Assembly: GCF_040954645.1 (NCBI RefSeq)
Contig: NC_092804.1
Span: 148,809,108 to 148,873,107, forward strand
Reading direction: 5' to 3'
Source: Diabrotica undecimpunctata
Taxonomy: Eukaryota > Arthropoda > Insecta > Coleoptera > Chrysomelidae
DNA: 64,000 nucleotides
Shown here: positions 1 through 10,052 of the stretch, piece after piece
Layout of the letters: the number at the start of each line of letters is the position of its first letter
Numbering within the stretch: position 1 is the stretch's first letter
Made by a program: the position numbers and the translations under genes
The notes under the pieces: model-generated
Database searches by the model: none
Told to the model about the DNA's origin: nothing
The model's input: the letters and a program-made list of their open reading frames with translations, nothing else

Positions 1-1404
1 CGTGAGAAACTCAGATTTGTCTAACTGAATTTTTAAATTATTTTTTCTGAAAGTGTCAAAAATAGTCGCAATATGAACTAAGTGTTCTTGCAGTGACTTG
101 GAAAAAATAATGACATCGTCCATGTAGACGAAGCAAAACTTATGAATAAAGGGCCTAAGAATATTGTCCATTAACCTTTCGAATGTTGCTGGGCTATTCT
201 TTAAACCAAAGGGCATACGTAAAAATTCAAAGTGACCATGCGGAACTGAAAAGGCTGTTTTCCGAATAAAATCCGGATGAACTTCAATCTGATGGTAACC
301 TTGAGCTAAATCTAATGTTGTGAAATAACTGGCTTTTCCTAAGTTATCCAGTATCTCATCTATCTGAGGAAGTGGGTAGCGATCACTTTCAGTATGATCA
401 TTGAGCTTCCTGTAATCAATTACTAATCTAAAGTTTTTCTGACCTGAGGCATCAGCTTTTTTTGGTACTATCCAAACTGGAGCTGAGTACGGTGAAATTG
501 ACGGTCGAATTATCTTATTATCTAATAAATTATTTATTTGTTTTTTTATTTCTTCCTGCATTGCTTTGGGATGCCGAAATCCCTTTACATATATCGGATT
601 TTCATCCTTCGTTTTAATTTCGTGTCTAACAGCTGACGTGAAAGTTAAATTTTTGTTTTCGTCGTAAAATACGTCTTTATATTTTTTGCAAAGATTTATA
701 ATTTTATACTTTTCTTCGTTATTTAAGTGCGAAGTACGGATTTTATTTTCATTAAAATGCGTCGTCGGAATTTTTGCTATATTACAATTACAAAAGTTCT
801 CAACTTCAATTCTCTTATTAAATTTCATAGGCATAGGTAAGTCAATAGTGTGTATAAAACCGTTTTTTGCAACGTAAATAGAATGGGGAATTTTGATACC
901 TTGAAAGTGTCTTTCGTGCAATAAAACTTCACCATTATGAACGCTTACTGGAATTTTTTGGTATAAAGTTTCAAATGGAATGCTAACATGAGGATTCTCA
1001 AAGGTTAAAGTATGAGTTGCGTAGCTAATTGTGGCATGGAATCTTTTCAGATCGTAAGTTCCAAGGAGGATATCAAAGTGCTGACTAAAGTCGGCGACTT
1101 TTACGTCGAATGTTTGTGGAATTCCATATTCTAGGAATAGTGGCGTCTTAATATTTAAGTGGTGCTTGGAAGTAATTTTCATTGACGTTAGCGAAAAAGG
1201 TTTTCGATAAATATGATTTTTATCAAATAGTTTGAGAGCTCGCGGATTTAAAATTGAATGGGAACCGCCGGTATCGATTAAAACGCGTAGATCTGTTTTG
1301 GGTGTAACGAAGCAGGGTAACCCAGGGGAACTTTCAATATTATGTAGGTTTATACAGGGGGTGGATGATCGTGTAACGGGATGACTTGAAAATCCTGATG
1401 ATTT
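1..1404 (-). CDS. pol: pol polyprotein (protease and reverse transcriptase), partial
   Basis: I read the minus-strand frame codon by codon from 1404 to 1 and found no stop, so 468 codons are open and the gene runs off the window. The aspartic protease motif LIDTGGSHS has its DTG at 1267-1275. The reverse transcriptase active site YMDDV is at 112-126. Pol should copy the element RNA into DNA inside the Gag particle (family role). There is no start codon of its own near the 5' end. The frame is -1 relative to gag and overlaps it by about 55 nt (1350-1404), so expression probably needs ribosomal frameshifting. I saw no convincing slippery heptamer in the overlap. Confidence 0.9.
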
Positions 1405-2594
1405 TCATCATGCAAATCGGTCTCTTGTTCGGATTCGTAATTTTCGAAATCATTTTCGAAATATTGGGTATCATTTGAGTCTATGTGAAAATTGTGGCTT
1501 CTATTAGTTGTAATTGTCATGGGCTGATGGTTTCTGGTTGTGGTAGTTTGAACACCGCTCATTGGAGTAGCAAAATTTGGTTGGGGTCGAGGAGCTTTAT
1601 ATTTATTTAATCTTTGTTGGTTGTTTTTCGGAACATTGTTTCGTTGGAAGGATTGAGTTTGTTCTTGAGGACTGAAATTTTGTCTCTGAGGAAAATTATA
1701 GTTCTGTTGTGGAGTGAAGTTAAAATTGGGCTCTGTGTTGTAAGTTGAAGGTCTCACATAATTCGAATGCGTGGGTTGGAAGTTTGAGTATGTGGGTTGG
1801 AAGTTTGTGGATCTTTGATTATTCGAAGATTGATAGGGTTTATTTTTGAGTGGGGCCTTTTTGTTTTGTTGGCTCTTAAGGAAGTTCATGTATTGTTGTT
1901 GATTTTTGTGGTTATCGTAGGCAATACACTTTTGAAGGGCTTCTTCTAGAGAATTTAATTCAAAATGCGATAAGTATTCGTAATAAGGCTCGTTGATTCC
2001 GGTACAGAAAGTTTTGAGGGCAATGTTTTTGAAGTATGGAGTTTTAAAAGTTACTGTCGCGGGATTATCGTTTAGGGTGATGTGTTGGAGTAAATCGTTC
2101 AGATTTGTAGTTATTCTCTGATGATAATTGTCGTAGGATTCACTATGTTTTTGGACGGTGGTGGATAGTTGTGTTACTAATATGTCTTCGGAACGTCTGT
2201 CTCCGTATTTAGTTAATAATGCTGGACGAATTTCTGTCCAATTGGTTTTATTAGAATAGTTTAAGAAATTTCTAGGTTCTCCTTTAATTCGAGATACGAT
2301 ATGGGAATTTAAGATAAATTCTTGGGACGGATTTAAATCTTGGGTGCCTAAGAAAACTATTAAATTATCTACTGCTTTGATAAAGGTGAAGAGGTTGTCT
2401 CCAGAAGAGAATTCGGGCAGAGTTGAGCAAAGGCTAGCAATATCGCTATTGGTCATCGGCATTTTGGAACGTAATTTGGATGCAGGCTTAGATTTAGAGG
2501 TTTGTAGATTTCTTTTTATTTTTAGATATAAATTGTCGAATAGTAAACTTAAATTTTCGATACTATTTTGGGAAATATCATTCAATGTACTCAT
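1350..2594 (-). CDS. gag: gag, retrotransposon capsid-like protein (414 aa)
   Basis: Intact frame of 414 codons starting at the ATG at 2592-2594, the first after the primer binding site. The N-terminal two thirds look like a Gypsy Gag capsid region, with an aromatic and hydrophobic pattern around residues 50-230 (for example PEFSSGDNLFTFIKAV). The last 150 residues are low complexity, rich in Q, N, F and P. There is no CCHC knuckle, as in the 17.6/297 lineage. Gag would package element RNA. The stop at 1350 lies inside the pol overlap. Confidence 0.85.
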   Translation of the reverse strand: MSTLNDISQNSIENLSLLFDNLYLKIKRNLQTSKSKPASKLRSKMPMTNSDIASLCSTLPEFSSGDNLFTFIKAVDNLIVFLGTQDLNPSQEFILNSHIVSRIKGEPRNFLNYSNKTNWTEIRPALLTKYGDRRSEDILVTQLSTTVQKHSESYDNYHQRITTNLNDLLQHITLNDNPATVTFKTPYFKNIALKTFCTGINEPYYEYLSHFELNSLEEALQKCIAYDNHKNQQQYMNFLKSQQNKKAPLKNKPYQSSNNQRSTNFQPTYSNFQPTHSNYVRPSTYNTEPNFNFTPQQNYNFPQRQNFSPQEQTQSFQRNNVPKNNQQRLNKYKAPRPQPNFATPMSGVQTTTTRNHQPMTITTNRSHNFHIDSNDTQYFENDFENYESEQETDLHDENHQDFQVIPLHDHPPPV

Positions 2595-2879
2595 AAAATA
2601 TATGCAAACATGAAAAAATATAAATGCAAGTATATATAAAAAATTCGTTGAAGTAAAATGTTATAAATAATATAAATTCAATAAATAATAAATTCAATGT
2701 GAATGTGTAAGAATTCAATTAAAATAATAAATGCTCATAAACAATGGTAAAGAAAGAAAAAACTTACGCAAGGATGATCGTGTTTGATTTCCAATACATT
2801 TTTCTCTTTTACCAGGTTCTTCAGGATTTCATTAAACTAATGTAGACCAGGAAACGACTATGTTTCTGTATGAAATATC

Positions 2880-2897
2880 CTGTGGTTCGCAGCGCCA
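2880..2897 (-). other. Putative tRNA primer binding site
   Basis: On the minus strand TGGCGCTGCGAACCAC begins two bases after the presumed LTR end (CATT). PBSs of LTR retrotransposons begin with TGG, complementary to tRNA CCA ends. I did not identify the tRNA. Confidence 0.6.
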
Positions 2898-2899
2898 GA

Positions 2900-3331
2900 A
2901 ATGTTTCTTCAACGTCGATATTCCCAAAAAAAAATCTTTATTTTGAAATAAAAAGTTACAATTTTTGAGAAATTCTACAAACTACTACATTTAATGATTT
3001 AAACTTGACTATTGAAACATAATAATTACAATAATAATTAAAATATTGATGTCTTCCTATTTATAACGTCGGATATCGGAATCTGCTGATTCTTAATAGT
3101 AAGGGAGCTTATGGCTACATTTCTATATTAATTCGGTAGATATATACATTTGGCCAAAGTCTTTTACAAATAAATATTGTTTCTGGAAGTTCTATGATTT
3201 GTAATAACCTTTCCATTTTTGGAATACAATAAACAAATAGACACAAACACAAAATACAACCAAAAAACTGACATCTTAATAATATTCTTGTCAAATAATA
3301 ACATTGATTAGCCACCTTATTTAAGGTTACT
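2900..3331 (-). repeat. Putative 5' LTR of the Gypsy element
   Basis: The bounds are inferred: on the minus strand it would start AGTAACC at 3331 and end CATT two bases before the primer binding site. AGT...ATT ends are usual in the gypsy/17.6 group. A TATA-like TATAAATAG lies at 3057-3065 (minus), and an AATAAA-like signal is near 2940-2950. The 3' LTR is outside the window, so neither the length (about 432 bp) nor a target duplication can be confirmed. Confidence 0.5.
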
Positions 3332-3400
3332 GGTCGAATAAGTTGAAGCGCGGTATTTAGAACCAGGAGTCGCTAGTTCGATCCCAATGAGGGAATATAT
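3332..3400 (+). repeat. tRNA-like sequence or SINE head, degraded
   Basis: A B-box-like AGTTCGATCCC is at 3375-3385. Upstream, GTTGAAGCGCGG at about 3342-3353 resembles the D-arm end of a tRNA. The T-stem does not pair, so this is not a working tRNA gene. It directly abuts the presumed LTR end at 3331. Confidence 0.3.
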
Positions 3401-4280
3401 TTTTTTAATTATTATGTTCTGATTTTTGACACTTTGGTTTTAAAAATCAAAGAATAGAAAAATCATAATATCTTTTTTAATATTGTTTTGATAATTTTAT
3501 ACATTATTTAATTTTCCAAACTGTTTTATTTATCATTGAATATTTAGTACATATAGTAGTCATGGGCGTAGAGATGAAAGGGACAAATATAATAATTGTT
3601 ATTTTAAATTTCTTTTATATATATTTTATGTTTATATGTATGGAGATTAATCGCAAAAAAGGTCGATTTTATTTCTAAATAAAGATTTTTTGGCTTATAT
3701 ATGATACTAGTCACGTTATCAATCTGGGAAGATAAAGTTATTCTTTCACCGAGAGTTAATTTAATTTAAGATTTTCACAATTTAGTGGGGATTTTGAAAC
3801 TGTTTCACAAAAAATCAAAAAATCCAGGGACCTAATGATTTATACAAGTGGTTACAAATAATATATTAATTTCCCCATGGTCCCATTTAAAAGTATCTTA
3901 CCAAATGGCGCCAAGACGCTATTAATAAAACTGAGGCTTAGTTCAGGTACCTAAAAATTTAGTAATTCAAGTTTTAAGGTTCAGAAAAGAGTTGTTTGGG
4001 TGGGACTTATTTCGTTTTTTTTTTTTTCACGTTAGCATATTAAATAAATAAATTCATTCATTTTCGCTACAACATATGTTGAATATGTTGTAAAAATATC
4101 CACAATTTATGAGAACAAACTATATACTAAAATTGTTGACCCTTTTAATATTTATTATTAAGGACTCAATAGTTATTGTCTGTCCGTTTTTCTGCCTTTA
4201 TGTGCTATAACTATGAAGGAAAAATCCTAAAAACTTTATACTTGATACATAGCTTGGTCCAAGGTCGAACCCTATTGAAT
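3400..4280. other. No gene recognised
   Basis: AT-rich sequence with a T-run near 4014-4027 and no credible ORF. I see no paired repeats. Confidence 0.5.
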
Positions 4281-4704
4281 TTCTTCTTCTTATTTTTATT
4301 CTTTATAAGCAATTCTGCTTGTTCATTGCCGAATTAATACATCTATGGAAGGTTGTCAATCCATCTTTTGCCCGGCCTCTGATACTTCACCTTAAGAGGT
4401 AAGTCACCAACTTACCTCTTTCTATTTTGACGACACAGGTCTCCTTCATTCTGCTCATGGGGTTATTCCGTTTTAATTTTTTTCTGTTTATTGTCTATTC
4501 GCTTATGCACTGTACGGTACATTTTCTTCTAACGTCTTCGCTTCTCTTTCGATCTCTCAGCGTATTTCCTGTAACTCTTCTCAGTACTCTCACTCTCATC
4601 TCTGCCGTTTCCAGTACCCTTTGTGTTATGGCTGTGTCGGGTCTTGTTTCCAAGGCGTATGTCATTATTCGTCTTACACTGACACTATAAATTCTTAACT
4701 TCAT
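4281..4704 (-). pseudogene. LINE C-terminal fragment (family C)
   Basis: The minus strand encodes a stretch with MTYALETRPDT, AEMRVRVLRRVTG and RDRKRSEDVRRKC, typical of the region after the reverse transcriptase domain of non-LTR retrotransposons. The same tail, ending in TCTGCTTGT-type sequence, occurs on the plus strand at 59200-59480, where the motifs read MTYGSQIRPDI and RRSEDIIRTCKV. The 5' end is truncated, so the fragment cannot move on its own. The clade assignment (RTE-like) is tentative. Confidence 0.65.
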
Positions 4705-5140
4705 CTCAGTGTTAATGTGTCTGTTTCGCCATATAGTGTTATTAATTCATCCTGTCAGTCTATTTGCTTTTTGTACTTGATTTCTCTCTTTTTTGTCCAA
4801 GACTCCATAGCTGCACAATGTAGCTGCATATTAGTAATAATGGTATTTTATTTCTATTACTTGTTCAATAGTTGTTTAATAGTAAAATGAGATTGTCAAA
4901 TTGTTTTGCACTTATGTTAAATCTGTTAACCAGTCTTTTCAGACTATCTTTATCTTAGGCCATCAATATTTTTACCAATTAAAAGTTATTGGTATTGTAA
5001 CCCATAACGACTAACGGGTTTTTACCCATGAATTTAGTGGCTAAAAACATGTACACCTAGTAAGTATTAACCAGATTTTGTATTAACCTTGGTCAAAATT
5101 TAAACTTCATGTTCTTTTTTATTAAAGTGGTTATATACTT
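4705..5140. other. No gene recognised
   Basis: AT-rich spacer between a LINE scrap and the structured motif at 5146. No ORF or repeat that I can support. Confidence 0.45.
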
Positions 5141-5145
5141 TTTAG

Positions 5146-5185
5146 GACACTGATGATGGAATATGGATTCCGAAAACGTTTTGTC
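5146..5185 (+). other. Hairpin motif CTGATGAT-stem-GAAAACG
   Basis: CTGATGA (5150-5156), one T, then a 5-bp stem GGAAT/ATTCC (5158-5162 with 5167-5171), then GAAAACG, closed by GACA/TGTC outside. The same architecture recurs at 17171-17212 and 47366-47394. It recalls a hammerhead core but has an extra T and no good stem I. Confidence 0.45.
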
Positions 5186-5266
5186 TTCATGACATAGCCC
5201 GTTTGTGTTTTTTGATTTATGTACCTTTTATAAAGGATTTTAATAATTTTTTTTTTTATTTTAAAT

Positions 5267-5557
5267 GCGATCTTTCAAGAGGATAAGTTAAGATCTCATA
5301 TTGCTCTTGAAAATATGGAGTTCATACAAGAATCTGGTGTAAGGACTTTGGAGTGGCCATCAGGATCAGCTGATTTGTGACCCATCGAACATCTGTTGGA
5401 TATGGTAAGTCAAAACCTAAATCAATTGCCACGTCGTCCAGCACACATAGAAGAACTGTGGCATGCCATAAGAAGAATCTGGATAAGTATTCCGCAGTAT
5501 GATATAGACCACTTAATTCGATCAATGCCCCATAGAGTAACTGAGTATAGAAAATGA
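5267..5557 (+). pseudogene. Tc1-like transposase, C-terminal fragment
   Basis: The open frame reads IFQEDKLRSHIA (5270-5305), corresponding to the catalytic FQQDNARxH block of Tc1 transposases. It continues through GVRTLEWPSGSADL, a TGA stop, PIEHLLDM, then LPRRPAHIEELWHAI and a normal-looking end at 5555-5557. Family members read WPxxSxDLNPIEHLW; here the codon for N is TGA and the first catalytic D appears as E-D (QEDK). Only the last third of the gene is present. A frame open apart from one stop suggests moderate age. Confidence 0.85.
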
Positions 5558-6966
5558 AAGAGGAGCCATTTATTATTAATTTTTTGACGAAAATGATGTT
5601 ACAAATTTATTTATGATATTATCAAATAATACAAATATTATAATGTATACTTCTATAAGTAAATATTTAAAAAAATATTTGTCTTTCTAGGTGCATTTTT
5701 TTTTCGGCCATCGGTATATATACGCATATTTTGGTAATATTGCGCTGCATACATTCTGCATTTTGGTAATAAGCAAGATTTATTAAATATCTACTTCTAC
5801 CGAAAAACGATGAACTTTTATACAAAAAATTATGTGGTTAGCTTAGGACTGGAGTACATATAAAAGGTTAAATGATAAACCTGGAAAAACGAGAAAAAAA
5901 CTTTAGTTATTTTCTTCAAACCAATCAGTCTTATGTCATTTTTATTAAAGAATTTAATAAATTTACTTGACAGACACATAAAAGTCGTTCTATTAATTGA
6001 AAGTACAGTATATCATAAATAATATGAGTCACCCAAAAATGGCGGCAGAACACCGCGTACAAAGAGTGTAGTACATTCTAGAAAACCATAGGTGATAGTG
6101 GGCAGTCGGCAAAACTCTTTAAGATTAAATGCATTTGACTAAAAGGAATAGACGAAACAAGTTGCAGATGGATAGAATACATGCCAAAATGCTGCATGGT
6201 ATATATAACGTTTATTTCGAACTTAATGTCGCCAGAGGTAGCTAAGGGATGTTTGAAGGGAGACTTTTAACTCTCTTGTGGAATCTGGTAACCGAGAGGC
6301 TGGTAGCTAGACGAACATCATGATGTGGACTATAACAATCACCTGGTCGTTTTTGTCTATCACAAATATAATTTAATTACTTTAAAACTGATCCTGAAAA
6401 GATTTGGGCATCATATGGAATAAATATGAGCCAAATAACTCATGTACATAAATAAAAGTTGACAAATTAAAAAAAAAATAATTGCAATGGATATTATATA
6501 TATTATATATAAATGCTACCTTAGTCTACGAGTAAATTAAATTTTGTATGAGCCCGATATGTTATTACTTTAAGTCCAACATAATATCGAGGCTTTTTTG
6601 ATTATCTTACTTCTCTTGAACTTATTTATAGTAATCTATGACGTCAAGATATCAAACGTTTTCTTTTCAGGTTAGTAACCTATGCACAATTTCGTCAAAC
6701 TTTACTATCGTTGCATTTGTTTTCATTAAGTTATTGGTTCTAAATTAATTTATTGTTTATAAATTGTTTATAAATATTAACGAAAAAATTACTCATTATG
6801 ATTATCTTATTTAAACAAACGAGACGTGTATCACGTATACCAAACATTACACTGGCAAACGATTGCCGTTTGAAGCTATTTACCTACAAAACATATGGAC
6901 GTATTGCACCGAAAACAGAAAAATAATAGTAATCCTTGCTATAAGTAAAAAAGGGGGCATTGAAAT
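5558..6966. other. No gene recognised
   Basis: AT-rich with no credible coding frame. A TA-rich stretch lies near 6492-6510. The first 200 bases may include the 3' end of the Tc1 element, but I could not pair terminal repeats. Confidence 0.45.
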
Positions 6967-6991
6967 GGTTAGGTTAGGTTAGGTTAGGTTA
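6967..6991 (+). repeat. Interstitial (TTAGG)n telomere-type repeat
   Basis: Four full TTAGG units with partial units at both ends (25 bp), with no mismatch. TTAGG is the canonical insect telomere repeat. Unique AT-rich DNA flanks both sides, so this is an internal tract, not a chromosome end. Confidence 0.9.
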
Positions 6992-7543
6992 TTTATCCAT
7001 AAAATTTCACTTATTATTCTGTGTAGGTATCTGCGTAAATAATAGATTAATTTTTAGTCAATGGCCCTTTAATCCATTCTCAATAAGACGATCTTAACTG
7101 GAAATATAGTTTTATGTCGGTGAAAATCACCTCAGTGTATTACCTGTATTTAAAATATCATGAAAAGTTATACATAATTCGTTGTTGAACGTAAAAAAGG
7201 GGACATATCAATATTTGTAAAAATGGGATTAAGGCAAGTATGAGTTAAAAAAATACGTTTTAGTTGTGGATAAATCGGAATCGGTTATCGGAATAAAACC
7301 ACTTTTATAACAGTAGCTTATTCAACTGATTTACAATACTCCGCGAATTTGAAAATTAGTGACCACAAGTTTTTTAAACCAGGCCATACATATATTGAGA
7401 GCGATGCGGATATAACTCTACTAATTCAGTAAGTACAGAAAAAACATTAAATTTAATTACACAAATGAATATCTCCGCGTTTTTTTTTGTGGCTTATTTA
7501 GTTCCATACTAGTTCCTCAAAACCTCAAAACTGATACTAAGAA
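6992..7543. other. No gene recognised; possible short signal-like ORF
   Basis: Mostly AT-rich. An ATG at 7465 starts a 15-codon hydrophobic frame (MNISAFFFVAYLVPY) just upstream of the Harbinger element. It could be a signal-peptide exon for the OBP exon at 15105, but no clear splice donor follows, so this is only a thought. Confidence 0.2.
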
Positions 7544-7604
7544 TAAAGGCGCGTTCTCACGATTCAACAACTTTAGTTGACCAACGGAAATCGAATAAAA
7601 AGTT

Positions 7605-8927
7605 GTGATGTATTGGCAACCATGCAGTGCGGTTATGTCACAGTCAGCTGGGAAGAAACACGGGACGAGACAGACGGGAGAATCGTTTAATTAATGTATA
7701 TTTATTTGCGTTACGTTTTGGAGTGATAATTAAAGTCGGTAGTATTTCCTATACTGTTGTTATGATTTACAACCCGGTCCGATACTTATTATTTGGCGAC
7801 AAGGATGTGAATCATACGTCGAGCCTATGGATTTTTTCTTCACGACAAATAACATTACGGACCGTGATAAGAAGAAAGCTACATTTTTAAGTTTGTGCGG
7901 TCCAAATACATACGAGATTATTAGATATTTGGTCGCGCCGTCCAAAGTGTCTGATAAAACTTATGACCAAATCATAGTTGGGTTAAAAAAGCATTTTTCT
8001 CCAAAAACGTCTAAAATTGTGTGCAGGTTTAAGTTCTATCGTCGAAATCAACAAACTGGTGAAACAATATCTGTGTATCTGAAAGAATTACGAAAATTGG
8101 CAGAACCCTGTGGTTTCGGAACTAGCCTTGACATAATACTACGTGACCGGCTCGTTTGTGGTATTACCGACGAATCGCTACAGCAAAAGTTAAAACTTAA
8201 GGACGAGCAAGACATGTGCCTTGCCCACGAGGTGGCCGTGGAAATTTTGGCGGTGCTACGAGAAAGTGAGTCGAGCGCAGGTGTAAACGCGATAAGTTTT
8301 CATAAAAATCAACTGAGCCAGTTCAAACAACAATTAGCTAATCGCGAAAGAAAGAAATGTTTTCGGTGCGAAAGGGAACATTCTCCAGAAACTTGTGAAC
8401 ACATTAAATCAACCTGTACATATTGCAGGAAAGTTGGACACATCGAAATAGCTTGTTTTGCTAAAAAGAAGAACCAAAATTACAAACGCAAAGTACATCA
8501 GACGTGTACAGTTGTTTCGGGGAACACTCAGAGTGTTTTTTATCAAAGTAGTGACTATGAATTTTCGGTAAATAACGTGACGTCTGATAGCATTACCGGT
8601 AAATATTTAATAGATTTGCTACTCAATGGCCAAAAAGTGAAAATGGAGATTGACTCGGGCGCGAGTTATTCAGCGATAAGCAAATCAACCTATCATAAAA
8701 TCTTTAGTGAAAATCGACCTAAAACAGATAAATCCAGTGTTATTTTAAGGGACTATCAAAACACAGTGATACCCACACTGGGTAAGTGTCCAGTGGAGGT
8801 AAAGAGAGGTCAAAGATCAGCGACACTTCCTCTCATAGTTACGGAAGGCAATCGCGCCAGTCTACTCGGCAGTAGACTGTCGTACACTGTCAGTACACTT
8901 AAAAGTGTAGTAAGAACCTCTGTTTGA
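7605..8927 (+). mobile_element. Truncated Gypsy-type retrotransposon (gag and protease)
   Basis: A gag-protease frame with no reverse transcriptase behind it. Upstream, TTTGGCGACAAGGATG (about 7792-7807) looks like the primer binding region of many Gypsy elements. TGTGATG at 7605 could be the LTR start, giving an LTR of about 185 bp, but no second LTR is visible. Subterminal Harbinger-like sequence (TTGATCAAG, AGTTGTTCAAG) resumes right after it at about 8930. Confidence 0.55.
7827..8927 (+). CDS. Gag-protease protein of a Gypsy-type element (366 aa)
   Basis: Residues 1-145 are a retrotransposon Gag capsid-like region (HFSPKTSKIVCRFKFYRR near 57-73). Two zinc knuckles follow: CX2CX3HX4C at 178-190 and a canonical CX2CX4HX4C at 197-210. 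An aspartic protease core reads EIDSGASYSAIS, with the active DSG at 276-278. Gag coats RNA and the protease would process the polyprotein. The frame stays open upstream of the ATG back to the PBS-like site, so the true start may lie earlier or be lost. It ends 90 residues after the DSG, where a pol would normally continue. The reading frame is undamaged. Confidence 0.85.
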   Translation: MDFFFTTNNITDRDKKKATFLSLCGPNTYEIIRYLVAPSKVSDKTYDQIIVGLKKHFSPKTSKIVCRFKFYRRNQQTGETISVYLKELRKLAEPCGFGTSLDIILRDRLVCGITDESLQQKLKLKDEQDMCLAHEVAVEILAVLRESESSAGVNAISFHKNQLSQFKQQLANRERKKCFRCEREHSPETCEHIKSTCTYCRKVGHIEIACFAKKKNQNYKRKVHQTCTVVSGNTQSVFYQSSDYEFSVNNVTSDSITGKYLIDLLLNGQKVKMEIDSGASYSAISKSTYHKIFSENRPKTDKSSVILRDYQNTVIPTLGKCPVEVKRGQRSATLPLIVTEGNRASLLGSRLSYTVSTLKSVVRTSV

Positions 8928-9126
8928 ATAAAAGATGATCAACTTTTTAGTTGTTCAAGAAAGTTTAACCCATACAAACCCTTGTTGATCAAGTGGCAAA
9001 TTTCTTTCAAGAAAAACGCTGTCTTGATGAATCGAGATGAATTGTGTTATAACTTGTTTTGAAACGTGTGAACTAGGCGGTCAACATTTGTTGACTGTGT
9101 TAAGTATATTTTGTGAAAGAGACCAG

Positions 9127-10052
9127 GGCCCTGATTCTAATTGAGATTTCGACTCAAAACATGTCGAAATTATTATGGCGATGTCGAAATGCGACTTTGC
9201 GAACCTTGTGGATTTCAGCTGAACTAACCAAACGACGTCACTAATTTTCGACTTATCGAAATTAATTTCAACTTCAAGAAAGTGGTTGAAATTTCATTTC
9301 GAGTCGAAATTAATCTGACATGACTGACTGGACTGGGAGAAGTGAACTTAGGTTCAGTTTAGGTAGGCGGTGTTTTGATTCCTGCAAGGAAAACTGAGGC
9401 AAAAAGTATTAATATGGCTGTGTTTTAAGGACATTTTCTAGTTTTGGAGGAATTAGAGAGGATAGATATCCGACGCTCATAACGGAGGATAAGAAGAATG
9501 TTACGGGATACTCAAAATTCTTTTTCACTAAGTGATGCTCAATTTAGGCAGCAATTCCGGCTTAATAAACAAGCTGCAAATTATTTAATAAGGGTATTAG
9601 AACCATATTTGGAAGAAGGTGTTTATGCCTCTAGGATAACCAAAATGTTTAGGGTTAGTATTACTAAGCTGTAAATTTAAAAATATATTAGAATATAACC
9701 ACTAAGTCAAATCTTAGTGGTTATAACTTAAGGATCTCCCACATCGCCTTTTTTTTCTTGCCATCTTTTCTTTCAATTCAAAATATAATTGAGAATGGCC
9801 ACTATTTATGATTTAACAAATTAAACAAGAAAAAAAAGACGTTCACGTAACGTAAACAAAACAAACATTCAACAAGCGTAGTGCAGCCAATAAACAACAG
9901 GGCCAACCCAAATTTTCAGCAGTGTCAAAATGATAAAGTAAATATCCCCAGTTTTAACTACAATCGAAATGAATGAGAATCGCTAGCTATTGCGACTGTC
10001 ATGGCGTAGTCGCTTTTAAATTTCGACATCGAAATGAAATAGAATCAGGGCC
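9127..10052 (+). mobile_element. Harbinger-type non-autonomous element, CAG duplication
   Basis: The ends GGCCCTGATTCTA and TAGAATCAGGGCC are perfect inverted repeats, continuing imperfectly into TTTCGA-rich sequence. CAG occurs at 9124-9126 and 10053-10055. A 3-bp CWG or TWA duplication is the PIF/Harbinger signature. It lies inside the left half of the larger Harbinger element, so it inserted later. It keeps a scrap of its own transposase (9431-9674). Confidence 0.85.
9431..9674 (+). pseudogene. HARBI1-like transposase, N-terminal fragment
   Basis: The plus frame reads MLRDTQNSFSLSDAQF, then RQQFRLNKQAANYLI and EPYLEEG, ending at a stop at 9672-9674. This matches the N-terminal region of Harbinger transposases, where a helix containing a 'F-x-L-x-x-x-x-F-x-x-x-F-R-L-x-K' pattern precedes the helix-turn-helix. 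The DDE nuclease is absent, so the 926-bp unit needs a transposase in trans. A stop lies just upstream of MLRD. Confidence 0.7.

Larger units (their letters stand above)
1..3331 (-). mobile_element. Ty3/Gypsy LTR retrotransposon, 5' part
   Basis: Read on the minus strand the order is LTR (2900-3331), primer binding site (about 2880-2897), gag (1350-2594), then pol with protease and reverse transcriptase (1404 down to 1). Pol continues past the left edge, so RNase H, integrase, any env and the 3' LTR are not visible. Gag has no zinc knuckle and pol lies in the -1 frame, which fits the 17.6/297/gypsy group of insect Gypsy elements (family knowledge). No stop interrupts either reading frame in the part seen, so the copy looks young. 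Confidence 0.88.

Noticed and set aside
2344..2613. Plus-strand 89-codon frame
   Set aside because: It lies wholly opposite the gag gene and shows no domain; it is a shadow frame.
3115..3315. Minus-strand 66-codon frame in the LTR
   Set aside because: Inside the presumed LTR, with no similarity; chance.
5146..5185. A functional hammerhead ribozyme
   Set aside because: The core has an extra T between CTGATGA and stem II, and bases before the core do not pair with those after the GTC. I kept it only as a structured motif.
7465..7512. Signal-peptide exon of the OBP gene
   Set aside because: Hydrophobic and ATG-led, but there is no convincing splice donor, and the gap would be 7.6 kb across a transposon. 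Mentioned only as a possibility.
7547..9085. A gag-carrying DNA transposon bounded by 7547 and about 9085
   Set aside because: GTTCTCACGATTCAA and an inverted GTTCACACGTTTCAA are similar, but the right end at 14851 pairs better at the tip and gives a matching TAA duplication.
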